From Paracoccaceae bacterium (GTDB lineage: Bacteria > Pseudomonadota > Alphaproteobacteria > Rhodobacterales > Rhodobacteraceae), in NCBI GenBank assembly GCA_020628545.1, contig JAHDEX010000016.1, forward strand, positions 14,816 through 69,444: a stretch of DNA of 54,629 nt, in the 5' to 3' direction. Position 1 is the first letter of the stretch; each line of letters starts with the position of its first letter. Of the stretch, positions 42,666 through 51,643 are shown one piece after another. Below the pieces are notes generated by a model. The model saw only the letters and a program-made list of their open reading frames with translations. It was not told where the DNA came from and ran no database searches. The translations under genes and the position numbers were made by a program.

Positions 42666-43398
42666 TCGACCCTTCTTCATCAAGGATCGCTTTCAACTCT
42701 GCCAAGTGACGGATGTCCTGTTCGGGATATGCTTCCAGTTCCCGCGCCGTCTTCTCGGCAATCTCATCCGACAGCACGCGCAACGGCTGGCCTGTTTGCA
42801 AAGCGCGGATGTAGGTCTCGCAAGACCGTTCGAAGTAGTAAAGGCGATTGAAGGTTTCGGCGATCGTCTCACCGATGACCAGAATGCCGTGGTTGCCCAT
42901 CACCATGACCTTCTGCTTGGGGTCAACGAACTGTGCCGCGCACCGTTCACCTTCGTCTTCAAAGGCCAAACCTCCATAACCATCGTCGATGATGATACGG
43001 TTGTAGAAGGTGCAGCAGTTCTGGTCGATCGGTGGAAGGCGGCTGTCCTTCAGGCTCGCCAGGACAGTTGCGAAAATCGAATGGACGTGCATCGCGCAAC
43101 GGGCATGCGGGACAAGACGATGCAAGCCGCCGTGCAAACCCCATGCGGTCGGGTCTGGCGCGTCAGGTCCTTCAAGCGTGTCGGGGTCATTTGCGTCAAC
43201 GACGATCAGATCGGACGCTTTGATCCGGGCAAAGTGCATCTGGTTGGGGTTCATCAGAAACCGTGTGCCATCGTCATTGATGGCGTAGGAAAAGTGGTTC
43301 GCGACCCCTTCGTGCAGGTTGAGCCGTGCGGTCCAGCGAAAAGACGCAGCAAGATCAACGCGGGCCTCCCAGTGATCGTGAATATTGCGCACAGCCAT
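42652..43398 (-). CDS. Class II aldolase/adducin-family protein
   Basis: A 248-residue zinc-dependent aldolase-fold protein. Metal-binding histidines are expected at CAMHVHSIFATVLAS (about 101-115, H104 and H106) and at MGNHGILVIGETIAETFNRLYYFE (about 171-194). LNLHEGVANHFSYAIND is the family's opening. It may be a sugar-phosphate aldolase or epimerase, or a non-catalytic adducin-like member. The catalytic Glu is not obvious. It diverges by 70 bases from the aldose dehydrogenase gene, which suggests a sugar-related role. Confidence 0.82.
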   Translation of the reverse strand: MAVRNIHDHWEARVDLAASFRWTARLNLHEGVANHFSYAINDDGTRFLMNPNQMHFARIKASDLIVVDANDPDTLEGPDAPDPTAWGLHGGLHRLVPHARCAMHVHSIFATVLASLKDSRLPPIDQNCCTFYNRIIIDDGYGGLAFEDEGERCAAQFVDPKQKVMVMGNHGILVIGETIAETFNRLYYFERSCETYIRALQTGQPLRVLSDEIAEKTARELEAYPEQDIRHLAELKAILDEEGSTYAT

Positions 43399-43468
43399 GC
43401 CCCCATCGGTTCTTGTGTCATGACCGAGTTTGTCTTACCCCACCAAGCTGGAAAAGGGGAAAACGGTT

Positions 43469-44380
43469 ATGGCTACCAATATCTGTCTTGTCGGCATCGG
43501 AAAGATCGCTGTGGATCAACACGTTCCAGCGATCAATGGATCGGACGATTGGACCCTGGCTGCAACGGTAAGCCGGTCGGGAACAGTGGAAGGAATCCAA
43601 TCCTTCACAGATTTTGACACGATGCTTGCCGAGCGTCAGGACATTCCCGTGATATCCCTCTGTCTGCCGCCGGTGCCGCGTTTCGCCTACGCAGCCAAGG
43701 CAGTTGCGGCAGGTCGTCATGTCATGCTTGAAAAGCCTCCGGGGGCCACCTTGGCCGAAGTTCATGCCCTCGAAGCGATGGCGGCAGAGGCGGGTGTGTC
43801 ACTCTTTGCGACGTGGCACAGCCGCGCTGCGAAGGCCGTCCAGCCCGCGAAAGCGTGGCTCGCCGATAAGACAGTGACAAAGGCGCATATCACTTGGAAG
43901 GAAGACGTGCGCAAATGGCACCCCGGGCAGGACTGGGTGTTCGAGCCTGGTGGCATGGGTGTGTTTGACCCGGGCATCAATGCCCTGTCCATCATCACTG
44001 AAATCTTGCCGTTTGAAATGCGCTTGAAAGCGGCAACGCTGACCTATCCGTCCAATCGCGACACGCCGATTGCGGCTGATCTGACGTGGGCAGACAACGT
44101 GACGGCAGAATTTGACTGGCGCCAAACCGGCCCGCAAAGCTGGGACATCCGGGTTGAAACCGATGCCGGTGTGCTTGAGGTCAAGGACGGTGGGACGGTC
44201 ATGCTTGTTGATGGTGAAACGCAGGACACGGGCGATCTGGGAGAATACCCGCATCTTTATAAGCAAATGAAGTCGCTTGTAGATCGCGGAATCTCGGACG
44301 TTGACCTCCGCCCAATGGTGCAAGTATCGGATGCGTTCACGCTGGGCAAACGAGTGGTCACCGATCCATTTGAATTTTAA
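43469..44380 (+). CDS. Aldose 1-dehydrogenase (D-galactose/L-arabinose type), Gfo/Idh/MocA family
   Basis: AGGGGAAAA precedes the ATG, giving 303 residues. The Rossmann loop is GIGKIAVDQHVPAI (9-22) and EKPPGATLAE (about 92-101) carries the catalytic Lys. WKEDVRKWHPGQDW and GVFDPGINALSIITEILP (within about 145-180) match the D-galactose dehydrogenase of Pseudomonas and the L-arabinose 1-dehydrogenase of Azospirillum as I remember them. It would oxidise the sugar to its lactone with NAD(P). No lactonase or dehydratase gene follows. It ends 4 bases inside the converging cytochrome gene. Confidence 0.82.
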   Translation: MATNICLVGIGKIAVDQHVPAINGSDDWTLAATVSRSGTVEGIQSFTDFDTMLAERQDIPVISLCLPPVPRFAYAAKAVAAGRHVMLEKPPGATLAEVHALEAMAAEAGVSLFATWHSRAAKAVQPAKAWLADKTVTKAHITWKEDVRKWHPGQDWVFEPGGMGVFDPGINALSIITEILPFEMRLKAATLTYPSNRDTPIAADLTWADNVTAEFDWRQTGPQSWDIRVETDAGVLEVKDGGTVMLVDGETQDTGDLGEYPHLYKQMKSLVDRGISDVDLRPMVQVSDAFTLGKRVVTDPFEF

Positions 44381-45267
44381 GGCGTGTCGGTTCCAACAAT
44401 GAGCAGATAGGCCGCGATTGCGTTCAGGTCGTCGTCCGGCAGTTGCTTCATGTTCGCGATGACGTCGACCATTTCGCCGCCCGCCGAGTCGAATTCCGGC
44501 GTTAAACCAGTCTTGAGGTAGGCGACGATATCTGGCGCGGACCAATCAAGCGATGGCGCGCGGATATCGGGTGTCCGTTCATTGTCTTTGCCGGGGATCG
44601 GTGCACCGGCAAGCCATTGTGCCGTATCCATGCCACCAAGCGCATTGCGCGGTGTGTGACACTCGCCGCAATGGCCCAGCCCTTCGACCAGCATGCGACC
44701 GCGGATTTGGTCGTCAGTCAGGGTGCCCGTTACAACCCAATCAGATCCACTAAAAAGAAGTTTCCATCCTCCAAGGCTTGCTCGGATGTTGAATGGAAAT
44801 CCAACATCATGAGGCCGACTGGGGCTTTGATCCGCGGGCAACGTGCGTAGGTAGGCAATCAGGTCGACGACATCGCCAACCTCTGCGCGCCCGTATGAGG
44901 CATATGGAAACGCCGGGTAGTAGTGTTGTCCGGCCGGAGAGGTGCCTTTCAGCACGGCCGATGCAATTTCGGCGTCCGACCAATTGCCAATCCCATGGTC
45001 AGGATCGGTTGAGATGTTGGGTGCGTAGAATGTGCCAAAGTCAGAAGGAAACGATTTGCCACCCGATAACACAAGCCGGTCTTCTGATCCGGGGGCCATG
45101 TGGCAACTGGCGCAGCCCATCGCGGCGTAGATGATCTCCCCACGTGCTACATCGCCTTCAATTCCAGACAAAGTGCCAGGCGCTAAAGCCTGTGGGCGGG
45201 TCACCCACAGGCCGATGGCAATCAGCGCAATGATTGCCAGAAGCGTTCGTGTGATGATGCGTCTCAC
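44377..45267 (-). CDS. Diheme c-type cytochrome, membrane-anchored or secreted
   Basis: A 296-residue protein with an N-terminal hydrophobic segment (about 5-22) and two heme domains: CASCH (52-56) and CGECH (200-204). YPAFPYASYGRA supplies a likely Met-free loop between them, and MKQLPDDDLNAIAAYL closes domain 2. The layout resembles the cytochrome subunits of membrane alcohol or sorbosone dehydrogenases, though those usually have three hemes. It would pass electrons in the periplasm. It lies 12 bases after the cytochrome c' gene in one unit. Confidence 0.87.
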   Translation of the reverse strand: MRRIITRTLLAIIALIAIGLWVTRPQALAPGTLSGIEGDVARGEIIYAAMGCASCHMAPGSEDRLVLSGGKSFPSDFGTFYAPNISTDPDHGIGNWSDAEIASAVLKGTSPAGQHYYPAFPYASYGRAEVGDVVDLIAYLRTLPADQSPSRPHDVGFPFNIRASLGGWKLLFSGSDWVVTGTLTDDQIRGRMLVEGLGHCGECHTPRNALGGMDTAQWLAGAPIPGKDNERTPDIRAPSLDWSAPDIVAYLKTGLTPEFDSAGGEMVDVIANMKQLPDDDLNAIAAYLLIVGTDTP

Positions 45268-45279
45268 CCGAGACGCTGA

Positions 45280-45759
45280 TCAATTGGCAGAGGCACGGTA
45301 TGGTTTATGGCATCCGCCGCACGCCTCACCTACAGCGCCGATTGCACCTTGCAGCGCGGCAAGGTCAGTGCCGGCTGCTGCTTGCATCGCCATTGCGGCC
45401 TCGACCATCGCGCCTGCCGCTTCGCCGACCTTGCTGTCAGCGGCCCAGATGGCGGGCAGGGCCCTGGTGTTCTCGATGCTCGCGTTGTCGCTTCCGGGGA
45501 GCCAATAACCGCCCTGCGGCAGTTGAACGAGCGATACCAGTGCATCAGCCGCAGATCCCGCCGCCTCTGCATCATAGGCGATCTCGCCTTTTGCCATGCC
45601 ACCGAGCGTCGCGAGATGGAATGAATAGAGCTGCATGTGCGCCTGGCGGGCTTTCACTGCGGCCTCAATCTGTTTTGGGTCGGCGTGGCCATCCGCGCCC
45701 GCAAGTGCGGCAACTGAAATGGCAACAGTGGCCAGTGTGACAACTAGGGTCTTACGCAT
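45280..45759 (-). CDS. Cytochrome c' family protein
   Basis: A 159-residue periplasmic protein. The signal peptide is 1-20 (ending AALA before GADG). The single heme site is CGGCH (147-151), close to the C terminus, followed by KPYR, as in cytochromes c' and c-556. A four-helix bundle is expected. KARQAHMQLY would hold the distal residue. These proteins bind NO or CO or carry electrons. It is first of a two-cytochrome unit and diverges from a LysR gene. Confidence 0.85.
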   Translation of the reverse strand: MRKTLVVTLATVAISVAALAGADGHADPKQIEAAVKARQAHMQLYSFHLATLGGMAKGEIAYDAEAAGSAADALVSLVQLPQGGYWLPGSDNASIENTRALPAIWAADSKVGEAAGAMVEAAMAMQAAAGTDLAALQGAIGAVGEACGGCHKPYRASAN

Positions 45760-45857
45760 GATGTTCTCCCCGCATGATTTTGATGCATGTTGACTCTAGG
45801 TTAGCTGTTCAAAAATATAGAAACAATCAGCAATTTTGCGTGAGAGGGTGCGTATTC

Positions 45858-46715
45858 TTGCACAACGAGAATTGGGATGATCTGCGGTATGTCTTGACCG
45901 TGGCGAAAACCGGATCTGTTCTTCGTGCGGCAAAGGAACTTGGTGTAAACCACGCAACGGTGTTGCGTCATGTCGCAGCCTTTGAAGAAAGACACGGCAC
46001 GAAAGTCTTTGAAAAGACGGCGCGCGGTTATCGCCTCTTGCAAGGGCGCGCGCATATCATTGAAGCCGCACGCGAGGCGCAAACCGCAATGCGTGAAGTT
46101 GGACGCCTGGCCAGTGGTGGCCAGGTGAATGCGAAGCTTGCCATCAAGATCGCGTCGACAGATACGCTATGCGCGTTGATCTTGCCGCAATTTGTTGCAA
46201 ACCTGCGTGCCGCCCATCCCGATGTGCATGTGACGCTCGTCAGTAGCAATTTTCCCATCAATCTGATGCAGGAACAGGCTGATATCGTTGTGCGTCCGGC
46301 CTTGACGCTGTCTGACGAATTTGTGGGAAAGCGCGCCGTCAATCTTCACTTTGGTGCCTATGCGACCCGTCCTGACGCCACGCGTTGGTTGGCATTGGCC
46401 GGTCCCTTGTCACGCTCAGTCGCAGCACGTTGGATTGCGGATCGCGTGCGGGATCAGGATATGTTCCTGGCCGCAGACAGTTTTTTGACGCTGAAGGAAT
46501 TGGCGGTTCAAGGAGACGAAATTGCAATCTTGCCCCGCTTTGTCGGGGATGGCGACAGTCGGCTGGTCCGGATCGCAGATCTGATGCCCGATATTGCCGT
46601 GCCGATTTGGGTGGGTCACCCCAGCGACCACCCGGTGACGCCCAAGCTGCGGCAGGTGCTATCGCACCTGGAAGACAACCTGATCCGCCAAAAATCTGTG
46701 TTCGGGGAAGCATAG
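45858..46715 (+). CDS. LysR-family transcriptional regulator
   Basis: A TTG start (MHNENWDDLRYVL) with GAGAGGG about 9 bases upstream gives 285 residues. An in-frame upstream ATG would add 28 atypical residues. The helix-turn-helix spans about 18-42 (GSVLRAAKELGVNHATVLRHVAAFE). The effector domain follows from about 85 (AIKIASTDTLCALILPQF). It diverges from the two cytochrome genes, its likely targets. Confidence 0.87.
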   Translation: MHNENWDDLRYVLTVAKTGSVLRAAKELGVNHATVLRHVAAFEERHGTKVFEKTARGYRLLQGRAHIIEAAREAQTAMREVGRLASGGQVNAKLAIKIASTDTLCALILPQFVANLRAAHPDVHVTLVSSNFPINLMQEQADIVVRPALTLSDEFVGKRAVNLHFGAYATRPDATRWLALAGPLSRSVAARWIADRVRDQDMFLAADSFLTLKELAVQGDEIAILPRFVGDGDSRLVRIADLMPDIAVPIWVGHPSDHPVTPKLRQVLSHLEDNLIRQKSVFGEA

Positions 46716-46757
46716 CCGCGGTTTTGCGGAAAGCTGCAGTTTTCCAGCTGCCTAAAA

Positions 46758-46773
46758 TTTACCATTTGATAAA
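46758..46773. promoter_or_regulatory. RutR-like operator upstream of preT
   Basis: TTTACCA-TT-TGATAAA fits the RutR consensus TTGACCA-NN-TGGTCAA at 11 of 14 arm positions. The left arm is identical to that of the operator at 53100. It lies 54 bases before the preT ATG in an A+T-rich stretch, a natural promoter position. Confidence 0.55.
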
Positions 46774-46826
46774 AAAATTTTCTGTGCAAAGCTAACGGTC
46801 ATTCGAGGACAGACAGAGAGTTGCTG

Positions 46827-48161
46827 ATGGCCACCCCATTCACACCCGGTATTGCAGCAGGCCGCCTTCCGGTTGACGAGATCGAAACCAACTTTGCCGA
46901 CCTGCATGCGCCATTGACCGGACATGAGGCGGCAGTGGCCGCTGACCGGTGCTATTTCTGCCATGACGCCCCATGTGTGACGGCCTGCCCGACGGACATC
47001 GACATTCCGCTGTTCATTCGCCAGATCAGCACAGGCACGCCAGAAGCAGCGGCGAAGACGATCTTTGATCAGAACATCTTGGGCGGCATGTGCGCCAGGG
47101 TCTGTCCGACTGAGGATTTGTGCGAGCAGGCCTGCGTGCGCGAGATGGCCGAAGGCAAACCTGTTGAAATCGGCCGCCTGCAGCGCTTTGCGACAGATAC
47201 GGTGATGGCCGCAGGTGTTCATCCGTACGACCGCGCGGCTGCGACGGGCAAGACGGTCGCTGTCGTTGGCGCGGGTCCGGCAGGTCTGGCATGCGCTCAC
47301 CGTCTTGCGATGCTTGGGCATGACGTCACTGTCTATGATGCAATGCCGAAGGCAGGTGGCCTGAACGAATACGGCATCGCGGCTTACAAATCGACGGACA
47401 ATTTTGCCGCAAAGGAAGTTGACTGGCTTTGCCAGATTGGTGGGATCACGATCAAGAACGGCACAACGCTTGGTCAGGATCTGACCCTTGATGGTCTTGC
47501 CGACAGCTTCGATGCGGTCTTTCTTGGCGTTGGTCTTGGCGGTGTCAACGCATTGGGCATCTCCGGCGACGACAAAGATGGCGTGGCTGATGCCGTCGAA
47601 TTTATCGAATCTCTGAGACAGTCCGGCGACCTGACAACCCTCCCGGTTGGTCGCAATGTGGTGGTGATCGGCGGCGGCATGACTGCCGTTGACGCCGCTG
47701 TGCAGTCGAAGCTTCTTGGTGCTGAGAGCGTCACGATCGCTTATCGCCGCGGACGCGACGCGATGAGTGCAAGCAGGTATGAACAGGACCTCGCGGCCTC
47801 ACATGGTGTCAAACTGCTGTTCAACGTCCAGCCCGTTGCGGTCCATGGCAATGGTGCCGTTGTTGAAATTGAAGTTGAGTATACCGCGACGCAAGACGGC
47901 AAGCTGGTGGGCACTGGAGAGACAACACGGCTGCCCGCCGATCAGGTTTTCCGGGCCATCGGCCAGACGCTGACAACAGACGGTGGCCTCGAACTGGCGG
48001 GTCGCAAGATCGCTGTAACCGGCGCTGGGCGCACAAGCCGCTCAGGCATTTGGGCTGGCGGTGATTGTGCCGCTGGCGGCGATGATCTGACCGTGACAGC
48101 GGTGGCCGAAGGGCGCGATGCTGCAATGGACATTCACGCGACCCTGATCGGAGGCAGCTGA
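46827..48161 (+). CDS. preT: NAD-dependent dihydropyrimidine dehydrogenase subunit PreT
   Basis: A 444-residue flavoprotein that takes electrons from NADH for uracil/thymine reduction by PreA. The N-terminal 4Fe-4S region shows C42, C45, C50, C54 (CYFCHDAPCVTAC) and C89, C93, C99, C103. The FAD loop is VAVVGAGPAGLACA (about 145-158) and the NAD loop is VVVIGGGMTAVDAA. IWAGGDCAAGGDDLTVTAVAEGRDAA closes the FAD site. The ATG follows AGAGAG. It opens a preT-VOC-preA operon beneath a RutR-like site. Confidence 0.92.
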   Translation: MATPFTPGIAAGRLPVDEIETNFADLHAPLTGHEAAVAADRCYFCHDAPCVTACPTDIDIPLFIRQISTGTPEAAAKTIFDQNILGGMCARVCPTEDLCEQACVREMAEGKPVEIGRLQRFATDTVMAAGVHPYDRAAATGKTVAVVGAGPAGLACAHRLAMLGHDVTVYDAMPKAGGLNEYGIAAYKSTDNFAAKEVDWLCQIGGITIKNGTTLGQDLTLDGLADSFDAVFLGVGLGGVNALGISGDDKDGVADAVEFIESLRQSGDLTTLPVGRNVVVIGGGMTAVDAAVQSKLLGAESVTIAYRRGRDAMSASRYEQDLAASHGVKLLFNVQPVAVHGNGAVVEIEVEYTATQDGKLVGTGETTRLPADQVFRAIGQTLTTDGGLELAGRKIAVTGAGRTSRSGIWAGGDCAAGGDDLTVTAVAEGRDAAMDIHATLIGGS

Positions 48162-48541
48162 TGCCAAGCTTTTCGGCCGGCAAGAACATCGCAATGAAAC
48201 TGCCCGAACGCAGTTATGCCCAGACGGTTGGGTTCTACAGAGATGTGCTAGGCTTCGACCTGCTTGAACAGAACGAAGACGGTGCCGTTTTCGCATTTGG
48301 TAAGATGCGCCTCAACCTCGACCGGGTGCCACATCAAAGCCAGACGGACATCTGGCTTGAAGTTTGCACTGATGACACGGCAGCGGCACGCCAGCATCTG
48401 ACGAAGAACGGCGTGACGATCTGCGATGAAGTTGAAGCCTTGCCGCCAGGCTTTGACGGTTTTTGGATCGCCGCGCCCAGCGACACGATCCATCTGATTG
48501 ACGTAAAGAGACAGAAAGAGAAGGAAACTTCACATGGCTGA
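48161..48541 (+). CDS. VOC-family (glyoxalase-fold) protein in the pre operon
   Basis: A 126-residue protein with two beta-alpha-beta-beta-beta modules. ERSYAQTVGFYRDVLGFDLLEQNEDGAVFAFGKMRLNLDRV (about 11-51) is module 1, and DTAAARQHLTKNGVTICDEVEALPPGFDGFWIAAPSDTIHLID (about 75-118) is module 2. Metal ligands of glyoxalase I are not all obvious. Its ATG overlaps the preT stop by one base and its end overlaps preA by 8 bases, so it is made together with the two enzyme subunits. I know of no assigned role for it in pyrimidine reduction. Confidence 0.8.
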   Translation: MPSFSAGKNIAMKLPERSYAQTVGFYRDVLGFDLLEQNEDGAVFAFGKMRLNLDRVPHQSQTDIWLEVCTDDTAAARQHLTKNGVTICDEVEALPPGFDGFWIAAPSDTIHLIDVKRQKEKETSHG

Positions 48542-49838
48542 CCTCACGACAGATTTCCTTGGCATAAAAAGTCCGAACCCCTTCTGGCTCGCATCCGCGC
48601 CGCCAACAGATAAAGAATACAACGTGCGCCGCGCATTCGAGGCGGGGTGGGGCGGTGTTGTGTGGAAAACCCTCGGCTCAGAAGGACCGCCCGTCGTCAA
48701 CGTAAACGGACCGCGCTACGGCGTGATCCACGGACCCGATCGCAAGGTTTTAGGGCTGAATAACATCGAGTTGATCACGGACCGTGACCTGCAGACGAAC
48801 CTGGATGAGATTACACGGGTCAAGAAGGACTACCCGGATCGCGCGGTTGTCGTCTCGATCATGGTGCCTTGCGAAGAACAGGCGTGGAAAGACATTCTGC
48901 CGAAAGTCGAAGCGACCGGTGCCGATGGGATTGAGCTCAACTTTGGCTGCCCGCACGGCATGTCCGAACGCGGCATGGGCTCTGCCGTGGGTCAGGTGCC
49001 GGAATACATCGAAATGGTGACGCGCTGGTGTAAGCAGTATTATTCCAAACCCGTCATCGTGAAACTGACCCCCAACATCACCGATATTCGCAAGCCTGCG
49101 GCGGCAGCCAAACGCGGCGGCGCGGATGCGGTGAGCTTGATCAACACGATCAATTCCATTGTGTCTGTGAACCTCGACACGATGTCGCCCGAGCCCTCGA
49201 TTGACGGTAAGGGAAGCCACGGAGGCTATTGTGGTCCTGCAGTGAAACCCATCGCGATGTCGATGGTGTCCGAGATTGCGCGGAACCCTGAAACACATGG
49301 TCTGCCAATCTCTGGCATTGGTGGCATCACCACGTGGCGCGACGCGGCAGAGTTCATCACGCTGGGCTGCGGCAACGTACAGGTCTGCACTGCTGCGATG
49401 ACCTATGGCTTCAAAGTTGTGCAAGAGATGATCAGTGGTCTGTCGCAATGGATGGACGAAAAGGGACACACCAGCATTCAGGACTTCATGGGCGCTGCGG
49501 TGCCGAATACGACCGACTGGCAGTATCTGAACCTCAACTACGTCACCAAAGCGTCAATTGATCAGGACGCCTGCATCTCCTGCGGGCGCTGCTATGTGGC
49601 TTGTGAAGACACCTCTCACCAAGCAATCGCGATGTCCGAAGATCGAACATTCTCGGTCAAGGATGAAGAATGCGTGGCTTGCAACCTTTGCGTTGAAGTC
49701 TGCCCGGTTGAAGGCTGCATCACGATGGTGAAACAGACGCCGGGCACAGTCGATCCGCGTACCGGCAAGGTTGTGGAGCCAGAATACGCGAACTGGACAA
49801 CACATCCCAACAATCCCGGCGCGGTTGCCGCTGAATAA
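48534..49838 (+). CDS. preA: NAD-dependent dihydropyrimidine dehydrogenase subunit PreA
   Basis: A 434-residue FMN enzyme reducing uracil and thymine to the 5,6-dihydro forms. The FMN barrel spans about 1-310. GIELNFGCPHGMSERGMG (about 137-154) includes the active-site Cys by analogy with mammalian DPD. The C-terminal ferredoxin part has two 4Fe-4S sets, CISCGRCYVAC and CVACNLCVEVC. AAGGAAAC precedes the ATG, which lies inside the end of the VOC gene. It works with PreT as a heterotetramer in E. coli. Confidence 0.95.
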   Translation: MADLTTDFLGIKSPNPFWLASAPPTDKEYNVRRAFEAGWGGVVWKTLGSEGPPVVNVNGPRYGVIHGPDRKVLGLNNIELITDRDLQTNLDEITRVKKDYPDRAVVVSIMVPCEEQAWKDILPKVEATGADGIELNFGCPHGMSERGMGSAVGQVPEYIEMVTRWCKQYYSKPVIVKLTPNITDIRKPAAAAKRGGADAVSLINTINSIVSVNLDTMSPEPSIDGKGSHGGYCGPAVKPIAMSMVSEIARNPETHGLPISGIGGITTWRDAAEFITLGCGNVQVCTAAMTYGFKVVQEMISGLSQWMDEKGHTSIQDFMGAAVPNTTDWQYLNLNYVTKASIDQDACISCGRCYVACEDTSHQAIAMSEDRTFSVKDEECVACNLCVEVCPVEGCITMVKQTPGTVDPRTGKVVEPEYANWTTHPNNPGAVAAE

Positions 49839-49922
49839 CACATTGGCGTGAAGGGCGGTCGTTGGGCTGGCCTTCACGCACTTGCGGTCGCAAGCTGTCG
49901 ACGACAGAACAAAGGCCGTCCC

Positions 49923-50879
49923 ATGTCCCACTTAATGAACCGTCGCGATGCAATCATCGGCAGTCTTTCTGCTGGCTTATTGCTAAGCGCTTCAGGTCCC
50001 CTGAGCGCAGAGGGCTTCATGCCAATGCGCGCCATCCGCCAGTTCAGCTTGGGCGATATGCGGATCAGCGTCATCGATGATGGCAGTTTTTCCATGGGCG
50101 TCGGCATGTTTGGCGCGAACGTCGGCAAGGCCATGGTGGGTGACTTGCTCGAAAGCTACGGGTTAGGCCGCGACAAGGCCGAGATGCCGTTGCAAGTAAT
50201 GCTCGTAGAAACCGAAGGCGTCCGCGTGCTGATCGACACCGGCATGGGCGACACCACGTTTCATGGAAATAGCGCTGACAATGGGCGGCTGGTGAAATCG
50301 CTTGAGGTGCTAGGCCTGACCCCGTCTGACATTGACATCGTCTTGCTAACCCACGGACATCCCGACCACGTTGGCGGTTTGACAGTTGAGGGGGAACGCG
50401 TCTTTCCGGCCTCCACTCATTTTCTGCCCGATGTAGAGTTCAAATTCTGGACCCAATCGCCCGACCGAGCGCCGGGTGGGTTGAAACAAATGATCGAGGA
50501 ATGTCGTCGTCACCTTCTGCCGATCTCCCATGGCTTGCGCAGCTATAGCGATGGCGATGAAATTGCTCCCGGCGTCAAAACCGTTGCTGCCCCCGGGCAC
50601 ACGCATGGGCATTACGCCGTGATGCTGGAAAGCAAGGGCGAGCGGATGTTGCATCTGGTGGATACGGCTGTCCATTACCTTGCAGGGCTCGAACATCCTG
50701 AATGGACGGTTGGGGCTGACATCGACAAACCAACGGCTGTGGCCACCCGCAAGCGCCTCCTTGGGCAGGCAGTGGACGAGCAGTTGTTGGTTGCCGGTTA
50801 CCACTTTCCGTTCCCCGGCGTGGGTCGGATCATGCGTCTCGGCGAAGGCTATCGCTACGTACCCGTGCCGCTCGTATAG
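49923..50879 (+). CDS. Exported MBL-fold metallohydrolase
   Basis: A 318-residue metallo-beta-lactamase-fold protein. The N terminus MNRRDAIIGSLSAGLLLSA resembles a Tat signal with the twin Arg. The metal motif HGHPDH is at 144-149. Further ligands are in APGHTHGHYAV and HLVDTAVHYL. The overall type is the AHL-lactonase/SoxH-like group of periplasmic members. It begins 84 bases after preA and may be in the same transcript, but a link with pyrimidine use is not evident. Substrate unknown. Confidence 0.83.
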   Translation: MSHLMNRRDAIIGSLSAGLLLSASGPLSAEGFMPMRAIRQFSLGDMRISVIDDGSFSMGVGMFGANVGKAMVGDLLESYGLGRDKAEMPLQVMLVETEGVRVLIDTGMGDTTFHGNSADNGRLVKSLEVLGLTPSDIDIVLLTHGHPDHVGGLTVEGERVFPASTHFLPDVEFKFWTQSPDRAPGGLKQMIEECRRHLLPISHGLRSYSDGDEIAPGVKTVAAPGHTHGHYAVMLESKGERMLHLVDTAVHYLAGLEHPEWTVGADIDKPTAVATRKRLLGQAVDEQLLVAGYHFPFPGVGRIMRLGEGYRYVPVPLV

Positions 50880-50921
50880 TCCCAGTGACAGGCATTATTG
50901 CCGCGAATCTTCGGGACTCTA

Positions 50922-51641
50922 ATGAAGAATTTCTTCTTGCTTGTTGCTGGCGTTGCACTGTTGGCTGCCCTCATCGCGGGGCGGGCGCTTAGCAAATCTG
51001 AGACCTATCAAACCTTTGGAACGTTGGTGCCGCGCGTTGAAGTGTCGGAGCGTGTTGTTGCCCTCACTTTCGATGACGGCCCCACAGCGCGTCACACGCC
51101 TGCGGTGCTGGACGCGTTATCGAAAGCAGATGTGACCGCCACTTTTTATTTGAACGGACAACCCGCGTCACAAGAACCCGAGACGCTAAAAGCAATTGTC
51201 ACGGCGGGTCATGAGATCGGCAATCACGCCTGGCACCACGACCGGTTGGTCTTGATCACTCCGTGGCGCGCGCGGCGGGGGATTACCCAAACCGATGCCG
51301 CAATTCGCGCGTCGGGCTATGATGGTCCCATCACATTCCGCCCACCTTATGGCGCGAAGCTGGTTGTTTTGCCGTGGGTTCTCTCTCGCATGGAGCGTGT
51401 CACAGTGACTTGGGATGTCGCGCCAGAAGATTGGGGCAACCTGGATGAACCGGCTGGGGCGTTGGCGGCCCGGACAATTGCGCAAGTACGTCCGGGATCT
51501 ATTATCATCCTCCATCCAATGTTTGACAGCGGCGCGTCCACCCGTGCTGCGATCCCGCTGATTATCGCGGGACTGCAGGCAGAGGGATATATATTCGTGA
51601 GTGTCAGCGAACTACTCGCGCGCCGCGGTGACCCAATGTGA
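50922..51641 (+). CDS. Polysaccharide deacetylase-family protein
   Basis: A 239-residue CE4/NodB-fold enzyme with an N-terminal membrane anchor or signal (about 4-22). Motif 1 is TFDDGP (D51, D52) and motif 2 is GHEIGNHAWHH with metal histidines H102 and H106. RPPYGAK is motif 3, and IILHPMFDSG carries the late His. It probably deacetylates an envelope glycan in the periplasm. It ends only 2 bases before the converging flavin reductase gene. Confidence 0.88.
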   Translation: MKNFFLLVAGVALLAALIAGRALSKSETYQTFGTLVPRVEVSERVVALTFDDGPTARHTPAVLDALSKADVTATFYLNGQPASQEPETLKAIVTAGHEIGNHAWHHDRLVLITPWRARRGITQTDAAIRASGYDGPITFRPPYGAKLVVLPWVLSRMERVTVTWDVAPEDWGNLDEPAGALAARTIAQVRPGSIIILHPMFDSGASTRAAIPLIIAGLQAEGYIFVSVSELLARRGDPM

Positions 51642-51643
51642 TC

